The notes beneath the pieces were generated by a model that saw only the letters and a list, made by a program, of their open reading frames with translations, searched no databases and was not told where the DNA came from. A stretch of 64,000 nt of DNA from contig CACDKD010000002.1 of assembly GCA_902553145.1 (NCBI GenBank), forward strand, positions 96,990 through 160,989, written 5' to 3'. This DNA is from an uncultured Gammaproteobacteria bacterium (lineage in GTDB: Bacteria > Pseudomonadota > Gammaproteobacteria > Steroidobacterales > UBA11654). The position numbers were made by a program, and so were the translations under genes. Positions 1 through 9,419 of this stretch are shown piece after piece; position 1 is the first letter of the stretch, and the number at the start of each line of letters is the position of its first letter.

Positions 1-800
1 CCTGATGCCAGAGCTAACAGTTGATGACCAAGACAAATTCCAAATAGTGGGATATTTAATTCCAGCAATTTTCTGATGCAGTTAATCGCATAATCACAAG
101 GCTCTGGATCTCCTGGACCGTTTGATAAGAACACTCCATCAGGATCATATGACATTACGTCATCATATGACGATTGTGCTGGTATCACGGTTACTTTGCA
201 CCCATTTTTCGATAGCAGATTGAGAATATTTGTCTTTACGCCATAATCGATGGCAACAACATGAAAAAGAGAGTCTGAATTTTCAATTTTTGGAGAAAAT
301 TCATAAGCAGTTTTTGTTGAAACTTCTTTTGCAAGGTCCAAGCCTGCAAGACCTGGAAAAGATTTTGCTTCACTTAGTGCTTCTTTCCGACTTAATCCAT
401 TAGCCGCCAAACAGGCATTCATTGATCCATTGTTTCTCAGATGATTTGTGAGTTTTCTGGTGTCTATATTGGAAATTCCGACTATTTTATTTCTAACCAA
501 AAAATCTTCCAAGCTGAGTTTGTTTCTCCAGTTGCTAGAGATTGGCGAAACTTCACGGATGACTAGCCCTGAACTAAATGAGTCTTTACTTTCATTGTCT
601 TCTTCATTGGTGCCAGTGTTCCCTATATGAGGATACGTTAAGGTAACGATTTGTTTATGGTATGAAGGGTCTGTGATAATTTCTTGGTAACCGGTCATTG
701 CTGTATTGAATACAATTTCACCAACGGAGTAGGAATCAATGCCAATAGACTTACCAGAGAACGTAGTGCCATCTTCAAGTATCAGTATTGCGTCTTTCAA
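1..800 (-). CDS. carA: Carbamoyl-phosphate synthase small subunit, 3' end beyond window
   Basis: Glutamine amidotransferase subunit that supplies ammonia to CarB for carbamoyl phosphate, used in arginine and pyrimidine synthesis. The visible 266 codons start [20 protein letters not shown], contain the SNGPGDP motif, and include the class I amidotransferase nucleophile in GICLGHQ (Cys about residue 256). The frame runs off the left edge, so the C-terminal third is missing. I chose the TTG at 798-800 because AAGGAAG lies just upstream and no ATG fits the family N-terminus. It follows dnaJ on the same strand, an order common in gammaproteobacteria, but an intrinsic terminator separates the two. 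Confidence 0.95.
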   Translation of the reverse strand, partial: MKDAILILEDGTTFSGKSIGIDSYSVGEIVFNTAMTGYQEIITDPSYHKQIVTLTYPHIGNTGTNEEDNESKDSFSSGLVIREVSPISSNWRNKLSLEDFLVRNKIVGISNIDTRKLTNHLRNNGSMNACLAANGLSRKEALSEAKSFPGLAGLDLAKEVSTKTAYEFSPKIENSDSLFHVVAIDYGVKTNILNLLSKNGCKVTVIPAQSSYDDVMSYDPDGVFLSNGPGDPEPCDYAINCIRKLLELNIPLFGICLGHQLLALAS

Positions 801-831
801 ATTTCTTCCTTCAGTACCTGTTTTTGGTTCT

Positions 832-861
832 AAAAAAAGGAAGGACTTTTTGAGTCCTTCC
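832..861 (-). terminator. Intrinsic terminator between dnaJ and carA
   Basis: On the minus strand a 9-bp perfect stem (GGAAGGACT paired with AGTCCTTCC, arms at 853-861 and 839-847, 5-nt loop) is followed directly by seven T residues (832-838). It ends the hrcA-grpE-dnaK-dnaJ transcript. Because it lies only about 30 nt before the carA start, carA must either have a promoter within the short gap or be reached by read-through. Confidence 0.85.
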
Positions 862-928
862 CTTGAGAAGTTTGGAACCAGAACTATATTAGGTTCAAAT
901 CAGTCTGATGTCATCAAAAAGTTATTAT

Positions 929-2065
929 TTATTCACTTATGCGTTTAAAAAAATCACTGACACTATCGGTCCATGTTTTTTTATTTGGACGATGATCGGT
1001 ATTACTATCATTGACAGATCTGTCGAACTGTCTCAGTATTTCTTTTTGTTTATCAGTCAAACTGACGGGAGTTTCCACTTGAACAGTACAATACAAGTCT
1101 CCAAAAAAGTTTTCTCTGTAAGATTTAATTCCCTTTCCTTTAAGTCGAAAAGTTTTACCTGATTGCGTTTCTGAGGGGATTGAAAGATTCACAGCACCAT
1201 CGATAGTTGGCACTTCTACAGTACCTCCAAGTACTGCTTTCCCGAAACTTATTGGAATTGTGCATATCAAATGATTACCTTCTCTCTCAAAGATGTCATG
1301 TTTTTTTATAGTCACATCCACATATAGATCACCAGAGGGTCCGCCTTTAATTCCTGCTTCACCCTCACCAGAAAGTCTTATTCTATCTGCATTATCAACA
1401 CCTGCTGGTATTTTTATAGCAATGGTTCTATTCGTTCTTTTTCTGCCAGAGCCGGAACAAATTGTGCACGGATCTTTTATCGTTTCTCCTGAACCTCTGC
1501 ACTCAGGGCATGTTTGTTGCAATGTAAAAAAACCCTGTTGAACTCTAACAGCGCCTCTTCCGTCACATTTTATGCAGCGTGTTGCTGAAGTTCCTTCCTT
1601 GGCTCCAGAACCAACGCATGAATCACATTGGTTATACGATGGAATTTCAACATTGATTTTATCTCCAAACACGGCCTGTTCTAAGGTGAGGTTTACCTGA
1701 TATCTAAGATCTGACCCACGTTGAGCTGATGAACGCCTCGCCTGACCTCTTCCACCGCCAAAAATATCCCCAAAAACATCTCCGAAGATGTCATTGAAAG
1801 CATCGCCCGTATTAAAGCCACCACCCATTCCACCTTGTGGATTAACACCAGCATGACCAAATTGGTCATACGCTGCTCTTTTTTGTTTATCTGATAAAAC
1901 TGCATATGCCTTTTGAATGGATTTGAATTTCTGCTCAGCCGCTGAGTCATCAGGATTTCTATCGGGGTGATATTTCATGGCAAGCTTTCGATAAGCTTTT
2001 TTTATATCTGCATCTGATGAGTTTTTTTCAATACCCAAAGTTTGATATAAATCTTGTTCACTCAT
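929..2065 (-). CDS. dnaJ: Chaperone DnaJ (Hsp40)
   Basis: Co-chaperone that binds unfolded protein and stimulates DnaK ATPase. At 378 aa it has the complete type I layout: J domain with HPD at residues 33-35, a Gly/Phe-rich linker (GGMGGGFNTGDAF, GDIFGGG), four CxxCxGxG zinc-binding repeats starting at about Cys147 (CDSCVGSG, CIKCDGRG, CPECRGSG, CTICSGSG), and the C-terminal substrate-binding domain. I chose the ATG at 2065 (MSEQDLYQ). An ATG four codons upstream is in frame but has no ribosome binding site. It lies downstream of dnaK with an intergenic stem-loop between them. Confidence 0.97.
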   Translation of the reverse strand: MSEQDLYQTLGIEKNSSDADIKKAYRKLAMKYHPDRNPDDSAAEQKFKSIQKAYAVLSDKQKRAAYDQFGHAGVNPQGGMGGGFNTGDAFNDIFGDVFGDIFGGGRGQARRSSAQRGSDLRYQVNLTLEQAVFGDKINVEIPSYNQCDSCVGSGAKEGTSATRCIKCDGRGAVRVQQGFFTLQQTCPECRGSGETIKDPCTICSGSGRKRTNRTIAIKIPAGVDNADRIRLSGEGEAGIKGGPSGDLYVDVTIKKHDIFEREGNHLICTIPISFGKAVLGGTVEVPTIDGAVNLSIPSETQSGKTFRLKGKGIKSYRENFFGDLYCTVQVETPVSLTDKQKEILRQFDRSVNDSNTDHRPNKKTWTDSVSDFFKRISE

Positions 2066-2082
2066 TTTGTTTCTCAAATATA

Positions 2083-2112
2083 ATCAGACAGAGTATCAAA
2101 ACCCTGTCTGAT
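2083..2112 (-). promoter_or_regulatory. Stem-loop in the dnaK-dnaJ intergenic region
   Basis: A 9-bp perfect inverted repeat (ATCAGACAG / CTGTCTGAT) that can extend by a wobble and a G-C pair, with a loop of about 8 nt, fills the gap between dnaK and dnaJ. No strong T run follows, so it is unlikely to be a full terminator. It could be a partial terminator or an mRNA stability or processing element that sets the DnaK:DnaJ ratio. That role is inferred. Confidence 0.5.
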
Positions 2113-2133
2113 AGATTATGGATGCCTATTTAA

Positions 2134-4062
2134 TTAATGAGTATTTTTATTCTCTTCAGAATCAACTTCCTCATATTCAGCATCAACCACATTTTCATCC
2201 TTTGAATCAGTTTCAGTCGTTTCACTATCAGTGCTTGCCTGAGCTTCTTCAAATGCCTTCTGAGCAATACCAACAGATGCCTCCGAAAGCGTCTTAAGTT
2301 TCGATTCAATTTTTTCTTTTTCATCTGACTTGAGAGCATCTTTTAAGTCGTTTAAAGCAGATTCGACAGTTGATCTTTCCTCATTTGTCACTTTCTCTCC
2401 AAGATCTTCCAGGGATTTTTCAGTGGCATGTATAACTTGATCGGCCTGATTTTTAATGTCGACTAATTCTCTGAAGTCCTTATCGCTGTCTGCATTTGCT
2501 TCGGCTTCTGAAATCATTTTTTCAATTTCTTCATCTGAAAGTCCACTTGAAGCTTTGATCACAATTTTTTGTTCCTTACCGGTTTCTTTGTCCGTGGCTG
2601 AAACATTTATTATTCCATTGGCATCAATATCAAAAGCAACTTCAATTTGTGGCATACCTCTTGGTTTACTTGGTATGTCAGTTAAATCAAATCGTCCCAG
2701 TGACTTATTATCCTGAGATCTTTCACGCTCTCCTTGGAGCACATGAATCGTAACTGCTGTCTGATTATCTTCAGCTGTAGAAAATATTTGCTCTGCTTTT
2801 GTAGGGATTGTGGTGTTTTTTTCAATTAATCTTGTTGTCACACCGCCAAGCGTCTCAATACCCAATGACAATGGCGTTACATCTAATAGTAAGACATCTT
2901 TGACATCCCCAGAAAGAACGCCGCCTTGAATAGCAGCACCGATTGCGACCGCTTCATCCGGATTAACGTCTTTTCTTGGCTCAACGCCAAAAAATGATTT
3001 TACCTCTTCTACAACCTTAGGCATTCGAGTTTGACCGCCAACAAGAATAACGTCATTGATTTCAGTGGTTGACAACCCAGCATCACTGAGTGCAGTCTTG
3101 CATGGTTCTATTGTTTGAACGATTAAATCTTCAACCAATGTCTCTAGCTTTGCTCTTGTCAAAGTAAGGTTTAGATGTTTAGGGCCAGAAGCGTCGGCAG
3201 TAAGGTATGGCAGATTAATGTCTGTCTGTGCTTGATTAGATAATTCAATCTTTGCTTTTTCAGCTGCTTCTTTCAATCTTTGAACTGCTTGGGGATCGCT
3301 TGATATATCCATACCTGTTTGATTTTGAAATTCATCAAGCAAATGATCAATTACTCTCAGGTCAAAATCTTCGCCGCCGAGGAATGTATCGCCATTTGTT
3401 GCGAGTACTTCAAATTGATTTTCTCCATCGACATCGGCAATTTCGATAATCGATACATCAAATGTTCCACCACCCAAATCATAGACGGCGATTTTTTTAT
3501 CGCCGCGTTTCTTATCCATGCCATATGCCAGTGCTGCTGCAGTGGGTTCATTGATAATTCTCTTAACCTCTAAACCTGCAATTTTTCCAGCATCTTTTGT
3601 GGCTTGTCTTTGTGAGTCATTAAAGTATGCAGGAACAGTAATTACTGCCTCAGATATTGACTCACCAAGATAGCTCTCTGCGGTTTCTTTCATTTTCCTA
3701 AGTACTTCTGCTGAGATAGCCGGTGGAGCCATCTCTTTATCGCCGGTCTTCACCCAGGCATCTCCGTTGTCTGCTTTGACAATTTTAAATGGCACTTTGT
3801 CAATGTCCTTCTGTACAACATCGTCATCGTGCTTTCTTCCAATCAAACGTTTGATTGCAAACAGCGTATTCTCAGGATTGCTTATAGCTTGTCGTTTCGC
3901 AGATTGTCCAACGAGAAAGCGATCTTCCTCTTTTGAATACGCAACGATTGAAGGCGTTGTTCGATCGCCCTCTGAATTTTCAATAACCTTGGCCTGGTCG
4001 CCATCCATAACAGCAACGCATGAATTTGTGGTGCCGAGGTCGATTCCAATTACTCTACCCAT
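2134..4062 (-). CDS. dnaK: Chaperone DnaK (Hsp70)
   Basis: ATP-dependent cytosolic chaperone working with DnaJ and GrpE. The 642-aa length is standard. It starts [21 protein letters not shown] (phosphate 1 motif), has the [20 protein letters not shown] region including the DLGGGTFD phosphate 2 motif, [10 protein letters not shown] (adenosine motif), the [11 protein letters not shown] linker to the substrate-binding domain, a helical lid and an acidic tail ending in EYEEVDSEE. It is third in hrcA-grpE-dnaK-dnaJ, with about 68 nt to grpE upstream. Confidence 0.98.
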   Translation of the reverse strand: MGRVIGIDLGTTNSCVAVMDGDQAKVIENSEGDRTTPSIVAYSKEEDRFLVGQSAKRQAISNPENTLFAIKRLIGRKHDDDVVQKDIDKVPFKIVKADNGDAWVKTGDKEMAPPAISAEVLRKMKETAESYLGESISEAVITVPAYFNDSQRQATKDAGKIAGLEVKRIINEPTAAALAYGMDKKRGDKKIAVYDLGGGTFDVSIIEIADVDGENQFEVLATNGDTFLGGEDFDLRVIDHLLDEFQNQTGMDISSDPQAVQRLKEAAEKAKIELSNQAQTDINLPYLTADASGPKHLNLTLTRAKLETLVEDLIVQTIEPCKTALSDAGLSTTEINDVILVGGQTRMPKVVEEVKSFFGVEPRKDVNPDEAVAIGAAIQGGVLSGDVKDVLLLDVTPLSLGIETLGGVTTRLIEKNTTIPTKAEQIFSTAEDNQTAVTIHVLQGERERSQDNKSLGRFDLTDIPSKPRGMPQIEVAFDIDANGIINVSATDKETGKEQKIVIKASSGLSDEEIEKMISEAEANADSDKDFRELVDIKNQADQVIHATEKSLEDLGEKVTNEERSTVESALNDLKDALKSDEKEKIESKLKTLSEASVGIAQKAFEEAQASTDSETTETDSKDENVVDAEYEEVDSEENKNTH

Positions 4063-4130
4063 TTTATCTCTCCATATTAAGTAGCTACTAACGGATATAT
4101 ATGTCCGCTTTATTATTTTTCAAGGAAATA

Positions 4131-4685
4131 TCAGTCTTTTTGTTTTTCAGACGAAACAATGACTCTGGCTGGCCTAAGCAATCGATTTTGAAGCCGATAT
4201 CCTTTTTGTATAACTTCAACAATATATCCAGATTCAGTATTTTCATCCTCAACGATGCTCATGGCTTCGTGATTTTCAGAATCAAATTTCATATCCTTAG
4301 GATCGATTACTTCAATTGAAAACTTATCTAGCATTGACATAAATTGCTTATAAGTCGCTTTTTGACCAGCAATAAATGTCTCTATACCTTCATCCGTTTT
4401 GGTATCTATAGTCATTCCAATTTCAAAACTGTCGATCACAGGAAGCATTTCTTGAATCACTCTTTCAATTGACCCTTTTGCAGCACTTTCAACATCTTTA
4501 ATGTTTCGTTTTCTTAAATTCTCAATTTCAGCTTGAAGTCTGAGAATTTTGTCCCAATTTTGCTCAATGACTTCCTGAAGATTTTGCTGATCAGATTCAG
4601 AATTCTCAATTTCAGCCTCTTCCGAATTTTCATCAGGCTCCTGATCAATTTCTTCGATTAGTTCATTTTCATTATTTTCAGCCAT
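4131..4685 (-). CDS. grpE: Nucleotide exchange factor GrpE
   Basis: Releases ADP from DnaK. The 184-aa protein has an acidic, disordered N-terminus (residues 1-35, rich in Glu, Asn and Ser), a long coiled coil (QNWDKILRLQAEIENLRKRN) and the C-terminal beta-domain ending in GYRLQNRLLRPARVIVS, the GrpE signature. A strong Shine-Dalgarno (GAGGAGGT) precedes the ATG. It sits between hrcA and dnaK, 36 nt after the hrcA stop. Confidence 0.96.
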   Translation of the reverse strand: MAENNENELIEEIDQEPDENSEEAEIENSESDQQNLQEVIEQNWDKILRLQAEIENLRKRNIKDVESAAKGSIERVIQEMLPVIDSFEIGMTIDTKTDEGIETFIAGQKATYKQFMSMLDKFSIEVIDPKDMKFDSENHEAMSIVEDENTESGYIVEVIQKGYRLQNRLLRPARVIVSSEKQKD

Positions 4686-4721
4686 ATGACCTCCTCAATG
4701 AAAAATATATATGGGCACTTA

Positions 4722-5759
4722 TTAGGATTTCAATGATTTGCTGAGCAATTTAGCTGTCACATCTACTATGGGTATGACACGCTGATAGGCCATCCTGGTT
4801 GGTCCAATTACACCAAGAACGCCTATTGATCCTTCGTCATTTGTGTATGGTGCTGTGATCAGCGTGCAGTTGTCGAATATTTTGTATCCAGATTCCTCAC
4901 CAATAAATATTTGTATATTGCTAGTTGTTAGACTTTTATCAAGAATATTGAGCAGTTCTTGTTTTTCACTGAAAGCATTGAATAAGGCTTTTAGTCGCTT
5001 AATGTCAGATAGCTCATCATGATCCATGAGATGGCTTTCACCAGTCACGAAATAATCGTCGTTATCATCTGTTTTCAATACGTCATCTGCAATATCAATG
5101 ATGTTGTTCATTAGAGTTTTTGCTAAATCCGATGTTTCTTTAAGCTGATTTAGTAGATCATTTTTGATGAATTCTAGACTTTTTCCTGAATAGTTTTGAT
5201 TTAGATAATTAGACGACTGTTGAAGCTCTTGTCTTGTATAGTCACGTTTCATTTGAAGAATCTTATTTTCAACCTCTTTTTGATTGATAACAATGATTGC
5301 CAGTATTCTTCGATCTGAAAGAGGAATGAAATCAATCTCTTTAAGAATGTTATTCTTTTTTCTTGGCACGGTTACAATTCCAGCAAGATGAGTGATATTC
5401 GACAATGTGCTGGAAACGTTCAATGCAAGATCTTTATTTGAAGATGTGAGTGTTGAGACAGTATTCTCAATGGAGGTGTACTCATCTTGATCCAATGGTT
5501 GAAGCTGCAATAAAGAATCAATGAAGAAGCGGTACCCTTTTGGAGTAGGTATTCTTCCAGAGGATGTATGGGGGGATGCAATAAAACCAAGCTCTTCAAG
5601 ATCTGACATCACATTTCTGATCGTAGCAGGGCTTAAATCAAATCTTTCATTAGATGCAAGTTTCTTTGAGCCAATGGGAGTCCCTTCTTCAATATAAGAA
5701 TCAATGATTGCAGATAGAATCATTTCGGCTCTATTTGTTGTCAGTTTCTCTTTAGGCAT
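4722..5759 (-). CDS. hrcA: Heat-inducible transcription repressor HrcA
   Basis: Family role: DNA-binding repressor of class I heat-shock genes at CIRCE operators, kept folded by GroEL. The 345-aa protein has an N-terminal winged helix (RAEMILSAIIDSYIEEGTPIG, then LSPATIRNVMSDLEELGFI and SPHTSSGRIPTPKGYRFFID) and the C-terminal GAF-like HrcA domain with IGVLGVIGPTRMAYQRVIPIV. It is the first gene of the operon and divergent from nadK (73-bp gap). I found no CIRCE repeat in that gap, nor before grpE or dnaK, so its target may be elsewhere (for example groESL) or have a diverged sequence. Confidence 0.95.
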   Translation of the reverse strand: MPKEKLTTNRAEMILSAIIDSYIEEGTPIGSKKLASNERFDLSPATIRNVMSDLEELGFIASPHTSSGRIPTPKGYRFFIDSLLQLQPLDQDEYTSIENTVSTLTSSNKDLALNVSSTLSNITHLAGIVTVPRKKNNILKEIDFIPLSDRRILAIIVINQKEVENKILQMKRDYTRQELQQSSNYLNQNYSGKSLEFIKNDLLNQLKETSDLAKTLMNNIIDIADDVLKTDDNDDYFVTGESHLMDHDELSDIKRLKALFNAFSEKQELLNILDKSLTTSNIQIFIGEESGYKIFDNCTLITAPYTNDEGSIGVLGVIGPTRMAYQRVIPIVDVTAKLLSKSLKS

Positions 5760-5832
5760 TGTTCTAAGATTTATTAAATACGATACCGTATAATTTATCA
5801 GAAATTACAAATGATTAAATTATTTCAATTCC

Positions 5833-6714
5833 ATGATTGACTCAATAAAAAAAATACTTTTTACAGGCTCACTCAATGATGAATACCTGAGTGATCTTGT
5901 TGCAGATTTAGCTGAAACAATTGATGAGCATAAGCTGGAGTTGTTTTCCTACAGCACTAATAATCAGAACCAGCTTTCTAATGTTAAGCCATTAATAGAA
6001 AGCAATGTCTGTAAAATGGACTTAATTGTCTCAATAGGCGGCGACGGAACAATGCTCAAGTCATCAAAATTGGCAAGTAATCACAATGTGCCTATCACAG
6101 GGATTAACAAAGGTCGATTGGGTTTTTTAACGGACATCAATCCAGAACTTGTATCCGATGCTTTGAAAGAAATTATTCAGGGCGATTATCAAATTGAATC
6201 CAGAATGCTTCTTGATGTCAAAATATCAAATGGAAATGAAAAACGCTTCATCGGACATGCTGTCAATGATTTGGTAATCAATAAAACAAAAACCGGAAGA
6301 ATGATTAATGTTCAAACATCAATCAATGACACATACGTCAATTCAAATGAAGGAGATGGATACATAGTCTCCACACCCACTGGATCGACTGCTTACTCAC
6401 TCAGTTGTGGCGGACCAATAATAAATCCGAATTCTAAGTCTTTCTTGCTCGTTCCCATAGCACCGCACACATTAACCAATAGACCGATGGTTATATCTTC
6501 GGATTGCAATATCAAACTCGAATTCACTGAAGAGAATGATGATCTAATAGAAATCAGTCTGGACGGAGAAATAATTTCTGAGATTTCAGGCGGGGATTGT
6601 ATAATCATCAGCAAATCCAAGAGCTCAGTTGAATTCGTTCATACCAGTCAATACGATTACTATGAAACACTGAGGTCAAAATTATTTTGGGGCCACGATA
6701 AGAGAAATGCGTAA
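5833..6714 (+). CDS. nadK: NAD kinase
   Basis: Phosphorylates NAD to NADP. At 293 aa it has the diagnostic GGDGT motif (residues 69-73, in LIVSIGGDGTMLK), the GINKGRLGFLTD motif and the second signature DGYIVSTPTGSTAYSLSCGG, then GEIISEISGGDCI in the beta-sandwich. It is divergent from hrcA and overlaps bamE by 8 bp. In enterobacteria recN lies between nadK and bamE; here it is absent. Confidence 0.97.
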   Translation: MIDSIKKILFTGSLNDEYLSDLVADLAETIDEHKLELFSYSTNNQNQLSNVKPLIESNVCKMDLIVSIGGDGTMLKSSKLASNHNVPITGINKGRLGFLTDINPELVSDALKEIIQGDYQIESRMLLDVKISNGNEKRFIGHAVNDLVINKTKTGRMINVQTSINDTYVNSNEGDGYIVSTPTGSTAYSLSCGGPIINPNSKSFLLVPIAPHTLTNRPMVISSDCNIKLEFTEENDDLIEISLDGEIISEISGGDCIIISKSKSSVEFVHTSQYDYYETLRSKLFWGHDKRNA

Positions 6715-7042
6715 ACGATATTCTATAAAGCTATTTTTAATCTGTTTAATAATTAGTTCATGTGTCTATAGGCCTGATCTTCAGCAAGGGAATTTATTAA
6801 AGATTGAAAACATTGATCGTATTGAAGTTGGAATGACCAAAAGTCAGATTAGATATCTTTTGGGCGGTCCAGTGATTGGCAACCCATATCAAACCGATCG
6901 TTGGGACTATATCTATCTATACCAAGACAGAATGAATGCTGAGCCACTGAACAATGATCAGCGATATTGGCTTGTTGTATATTTTGAAAATGAAAAAGTC
7001 ACGAGAATAGATAGAGACGTCTTAACCAGACCAGAATTATAG
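6707..7042 (+). CDS. bamE: Outer membrane assembly lipoprotein BamE
   Basis: Small lipoprotein of the BAM complex, which folds beta-barrel proteins into the outer membrane. The 111-aa protein has a lipoprotein signal with lipobox LIISSC (Cys19) and the SmpA/OmlA fold: IEVGMTKSQIRYLLGGPVIG, then WDYIYLY and YFENEKVTRID. It overlaps the end of nadK by 8 bp, so the two are translationally linked. It converges with ratA, with a 4-bp gap and no clear terminator. Confidence 0.93.
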   Translation: MRKRYSIKLFLICLIISSCVYRPDLQQGNLLKIENIDRIEVGMTKSQIRYLLGGPVIGNPYQTDRWDYIYLYQDRMNAEPLNNDQRYWLVVYFENEKVTRIDRDVLTRPEL

Positions 7043-7046
7043 CCAT

Positions 7047-7490
7047 TTAAGCTTCTATCTTTTGTTTAAATGCCTCAATAATTCGTTCGCTCACGGTATC
7101 AATATTTTTGGAAATGATTAGATCAGTTATCGGATTATTGATTGAATATGTCATTTTAAAGGTCATTTGAGTTTCATCATCATTTATTGGTTTAAAAAGC
7201 CAACTTGCATTGAATGAATTAAAGGGCCCTTTCACTAAATTCATATCAATGAATTCATTTCTCTTGAATTCATTCTGGGTTATAAACTCAGAGCTAGATC
7301 CTAAGAATGACAATTTAAGCGATGCAGTAATTGCATTGCTTTGCTGATCAATGATCTCAGATTGAGAACAAAATGGGATAAACGACTCATAGTCATCGAC
7401 ATTATTGAGTACATCAAATACTTCGTTAATGTTTTTAGTTACAGTGAATGTTCTGGTGTACTTTTTCAAGTCAGATAATACCGATCGCAT
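7047..7490 (-). CDS. ratA: RatA/Coq10-type START-domain protein
   Basis: A 147-aa polyketide cyclase/START-like protein with the features of bacterial RatA and mitochondrial Coq10: VFDVLNNVDDYESFIPFCSQSEI near the N-terminus, GPFNSFNASWLFKPI in the middle, and a C-terminal amphipathic helix. Family members are linked to ubiquinone chaperoning, or in E. coli to inhibition of 70S ribosome association; the sequence cannot choose between these. It overlaps the 3' end of the upstream transporter by 20 bp. In E. coli a small ratB gene lies next to ratA; I see none here. The start could be a few codons further in. Confidence 0.85.
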   Translation of the reverse strand: MRSVLSDLKKYTRTFTVTKNINEVFDVLNNVDDYESFIPFCSQSEIIDQQSNAITASLKLSFLGSSSEFITQNEFKRNEFIDMNLVKGPFNSFNASWLFKPINDDETQMTFKMTYSINNPITDLIISKNIDTVSERIIEAFKQKIEA

Positions 7491-8847
7491 TGAGGAATAC
7501 TAAAATTACCCCGATGGGAGCAATGTATCGAGCGCTAAATCTCCAAAGTCTATATATATTCTCCGGAATATCAGATAATTCATCCTTTGAGTGTTTTCTT
7601 TTCATCACCCAACTAGCAAAAATTGTAAATAGTAAACCACTCAAAGGGAGCATAATGTTACTTGCGATGTAGTCAAAATTGTCAAAAAGTGTTCCCTTCC
7701 AGAATGTAAGTTCTGAAAACACATTGAATGAAAAAATAGATAAGAATCCGAGTAACCAGATTAAAATGCCAATGATGAATGCAGATTTATTTCTGCTATA
7801 GTTTTTATTTTCAATCATCCAAGCAACTGAGGGCTCCAACAAACTCAATGCAGACGTTATTGCAGCAAATCCCAAAAGTATGAAAAAAAGACCGGAGAAT
7901 AAATAACCGCCAGTGATTTCATTGAATGCAAGCGGCAGAGTTAAGAATATTAAGCCAGGTCCATCGGTGGGCTTGAGACCAAACTGAAAAACAATTGGGA
8001 AAATAACCATACCTGCCAATAATGCGATCATTGTATCGCAAAATATTATTGCCGAAGTTGTTCCAACGATTGATTCATTTTTCGGCAAGTAAGCCCCATA
8101 CATGACTATGCAACCCATGCCCAGACTCAAGGTGAAAAAAGCTTGACCCATCGCAGCAAGAATACTTTGTGATGTGACCTTTGAGAAGTCAGGGACCAAC
8201 AAGAAATTCACCCCTGCCATAAAGTCTCCTTGAAAGATTGAATACAGCAGGAGAATAATCAGTATTAATAATAAACCTGGCATCATTAGTTTCACGGCAC
8301 GCTCCAGACCATTCTTAATGCCTTTAGCTATGATCGCGATGGTGATAATCATAAAGCCAGTATGGTAAATCAATTGAGTATATGCAGATGATGTCAGTTG
8401 ACCAAATAAAGACTGTGCAGTCTCGTTGTCTAGGTTCGATAACTCTCCAAATATAGATAACTTAAAATAGTGGAGAGTCCATCCAGCAATTACACTGTAA
8501 TAAGAAAGGATAATAAAACCTGCCATTAATCCGATAAGCCCTACATATTTCCAAGCCTCATTGCCTTGTTCTTCTTGGCCTAAAATCTTCATTGAGGTGA
8601 TTGGATTTCGTCTGCCTCTTCTTCCAAGCATGATTTCAGATACCATGATGGGAAATCCAATGATAAATATGCATACCAAGTATATCAGTACAAATGCTCC
8701 CCCACCGTTCTCTCCGGCAATGTATGGAAATTTCCAAATATTACCCAAGCCTATGGCAGACCCAGTGACGGCAAGTATGAAGGTAAGTCTCGATGACCAT
8801 TGACCGTGAAGCGATGAGCGTTCCTGATTGTCTTGATGATTATTCAT
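7471..8847 (-). CDS. Neurotransmitter:sodium symporter (NSS/SNF) family transporter
   Basis: Inner-membrane sodium-coupled transporter, probably for an amino acid or related amine. The 458-aa protein has about 11-12 hydrophobic segments. The family signature is in the first segment: SRLTFILAVTGSAIGLGNIW followed by KFPYIAGENGGGAF, the region that forms the sodium and substrate site in LeuT. The substrate cannot be read from sequence. It interrupts the usual ratA-smpB neighbourhood and is divergent from smpB by 54 bp. Confidence 0.92.
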   Translation of the reverse strand: MNNHQDNQERSSLHGQWSSRLTFILAVTGSAIGLGNIWKFPYIAGENGGGAFVLIYLVCIFIIGFPIMVSEIMLGRRGRRNPITSMKILGQEEQGNEAWKYVGLIGLMAGFIILSYYSVIAGWTLHYFKLSIFGELSNLDNETAQSLFGQLTSSAYTQLIYHTGFMIITIAIIAKGIKNGLERAVKLMMPGLLLILIILLLYSIFQGDFMAGVNFLLVPDFSKVTSQSILAAMGQAFFTLSLGMGCIVMYGAYLPKNESIVGTTSAIIFCDTMIALLAGMVIFPIVFQFGLKPTDGPGLIFLTLPLAFNEITGGYLFSGLFFILLGFAAITSALSLLEPSVAWMIENKNYSRNKSAFIIGILIWLLGFLSIFSFNVFSELTFWKGTLFDNFDYIASNIMLPLSGLLFTIFASWVMKRKHSKDELSDIPENIYRLWRFSARYIAPIGVILVFLNAIGII

Positions 8848-8901
8848 TAATCAATGATGATGTGTATTATTGAATCATAAAACTAATCCATTTGACTTCT
8901 T

Positions 8902-9354
8902 ATGGCAAACACAATCGTCAATAATAAAAAAGCTCGTTTTGATTACATCATCATTGATGAATATGAAGCTGGGATCTCGCTCAAAGGATGGGAAGTAAAG
9001 TCACTGAGAGATGGCAAAGGAAACATCAAAGAAAGCTATGCAACTGTCAAGGGCTCTGAATTGATTCTTATCGGAGCTCATATATCGCCCTTGCAAAATT
9101 CAAATGTAACCGATGAATCTGATTCAACAAGAACCAGGAAGCTCCTGATGCACCGAAGGGAAATTAATAAAATTAAGTCTTTGATTAAAGAGAAAGGACA
9201 TACATTGGTGCCATTATCAATGTACTGGAAAAATGGCCATGTAAAACTATCTATAGGCCTTGCAAAGGGACGAAAAAAACAAGATAAACGCTCTCTCATC
9301 AAAGAACGAGACTGGAAAAGGCAGTCAGATCGATTAAAGAAGCTAAATCGTTGA
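8902..9354 (+). CDS. smpB: SsrA-binding protein SmpB
   Basis: Binds tmRNA and places it in the A site of stalled ribosomes for trans-translation. The 150-aa protein has the SmpB core: N-terminal NKKARFDYIIIDEYEAGISL, GWEVKSLRDGKGNIKESYAT, ISPLQNSN, then the basic C-terminal tail GLAKGRKKQDKRSLIKERDW. Its RNA partner ssrA lies about 1.15 kb downstream on the same strand, with one unrelated gene between them. Confidence 0.97.
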   Translation: MANTIVNNKKARFDYIIIDEYEAGISLKGWEVKSLRDGKGNIKESYATVKGSELILIGAHISPLQNSNVTDESDSTRTRKLLMHRREINKIKSLIKEKGHTLVPLSMYWKNGHVKLSIGLAKGRKKQDKRSLIKERDWKRQSDRLKKLNR

Positions 9355-9419
9355 TCCAATCTTGTAACAGATTGTAAATTGAAAATGTGAAACTAAACTG
9401 CTGTGATATCATTGCTTGA

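Noticed and set aside
4090..4107. Short inverted repeat CGGA...TCCG with an AT core between grpE and dnaK.
   Set aside because: Only 4 firm base pairs around an AT-rich core, no T run and no match to CIRCE; likely chance.
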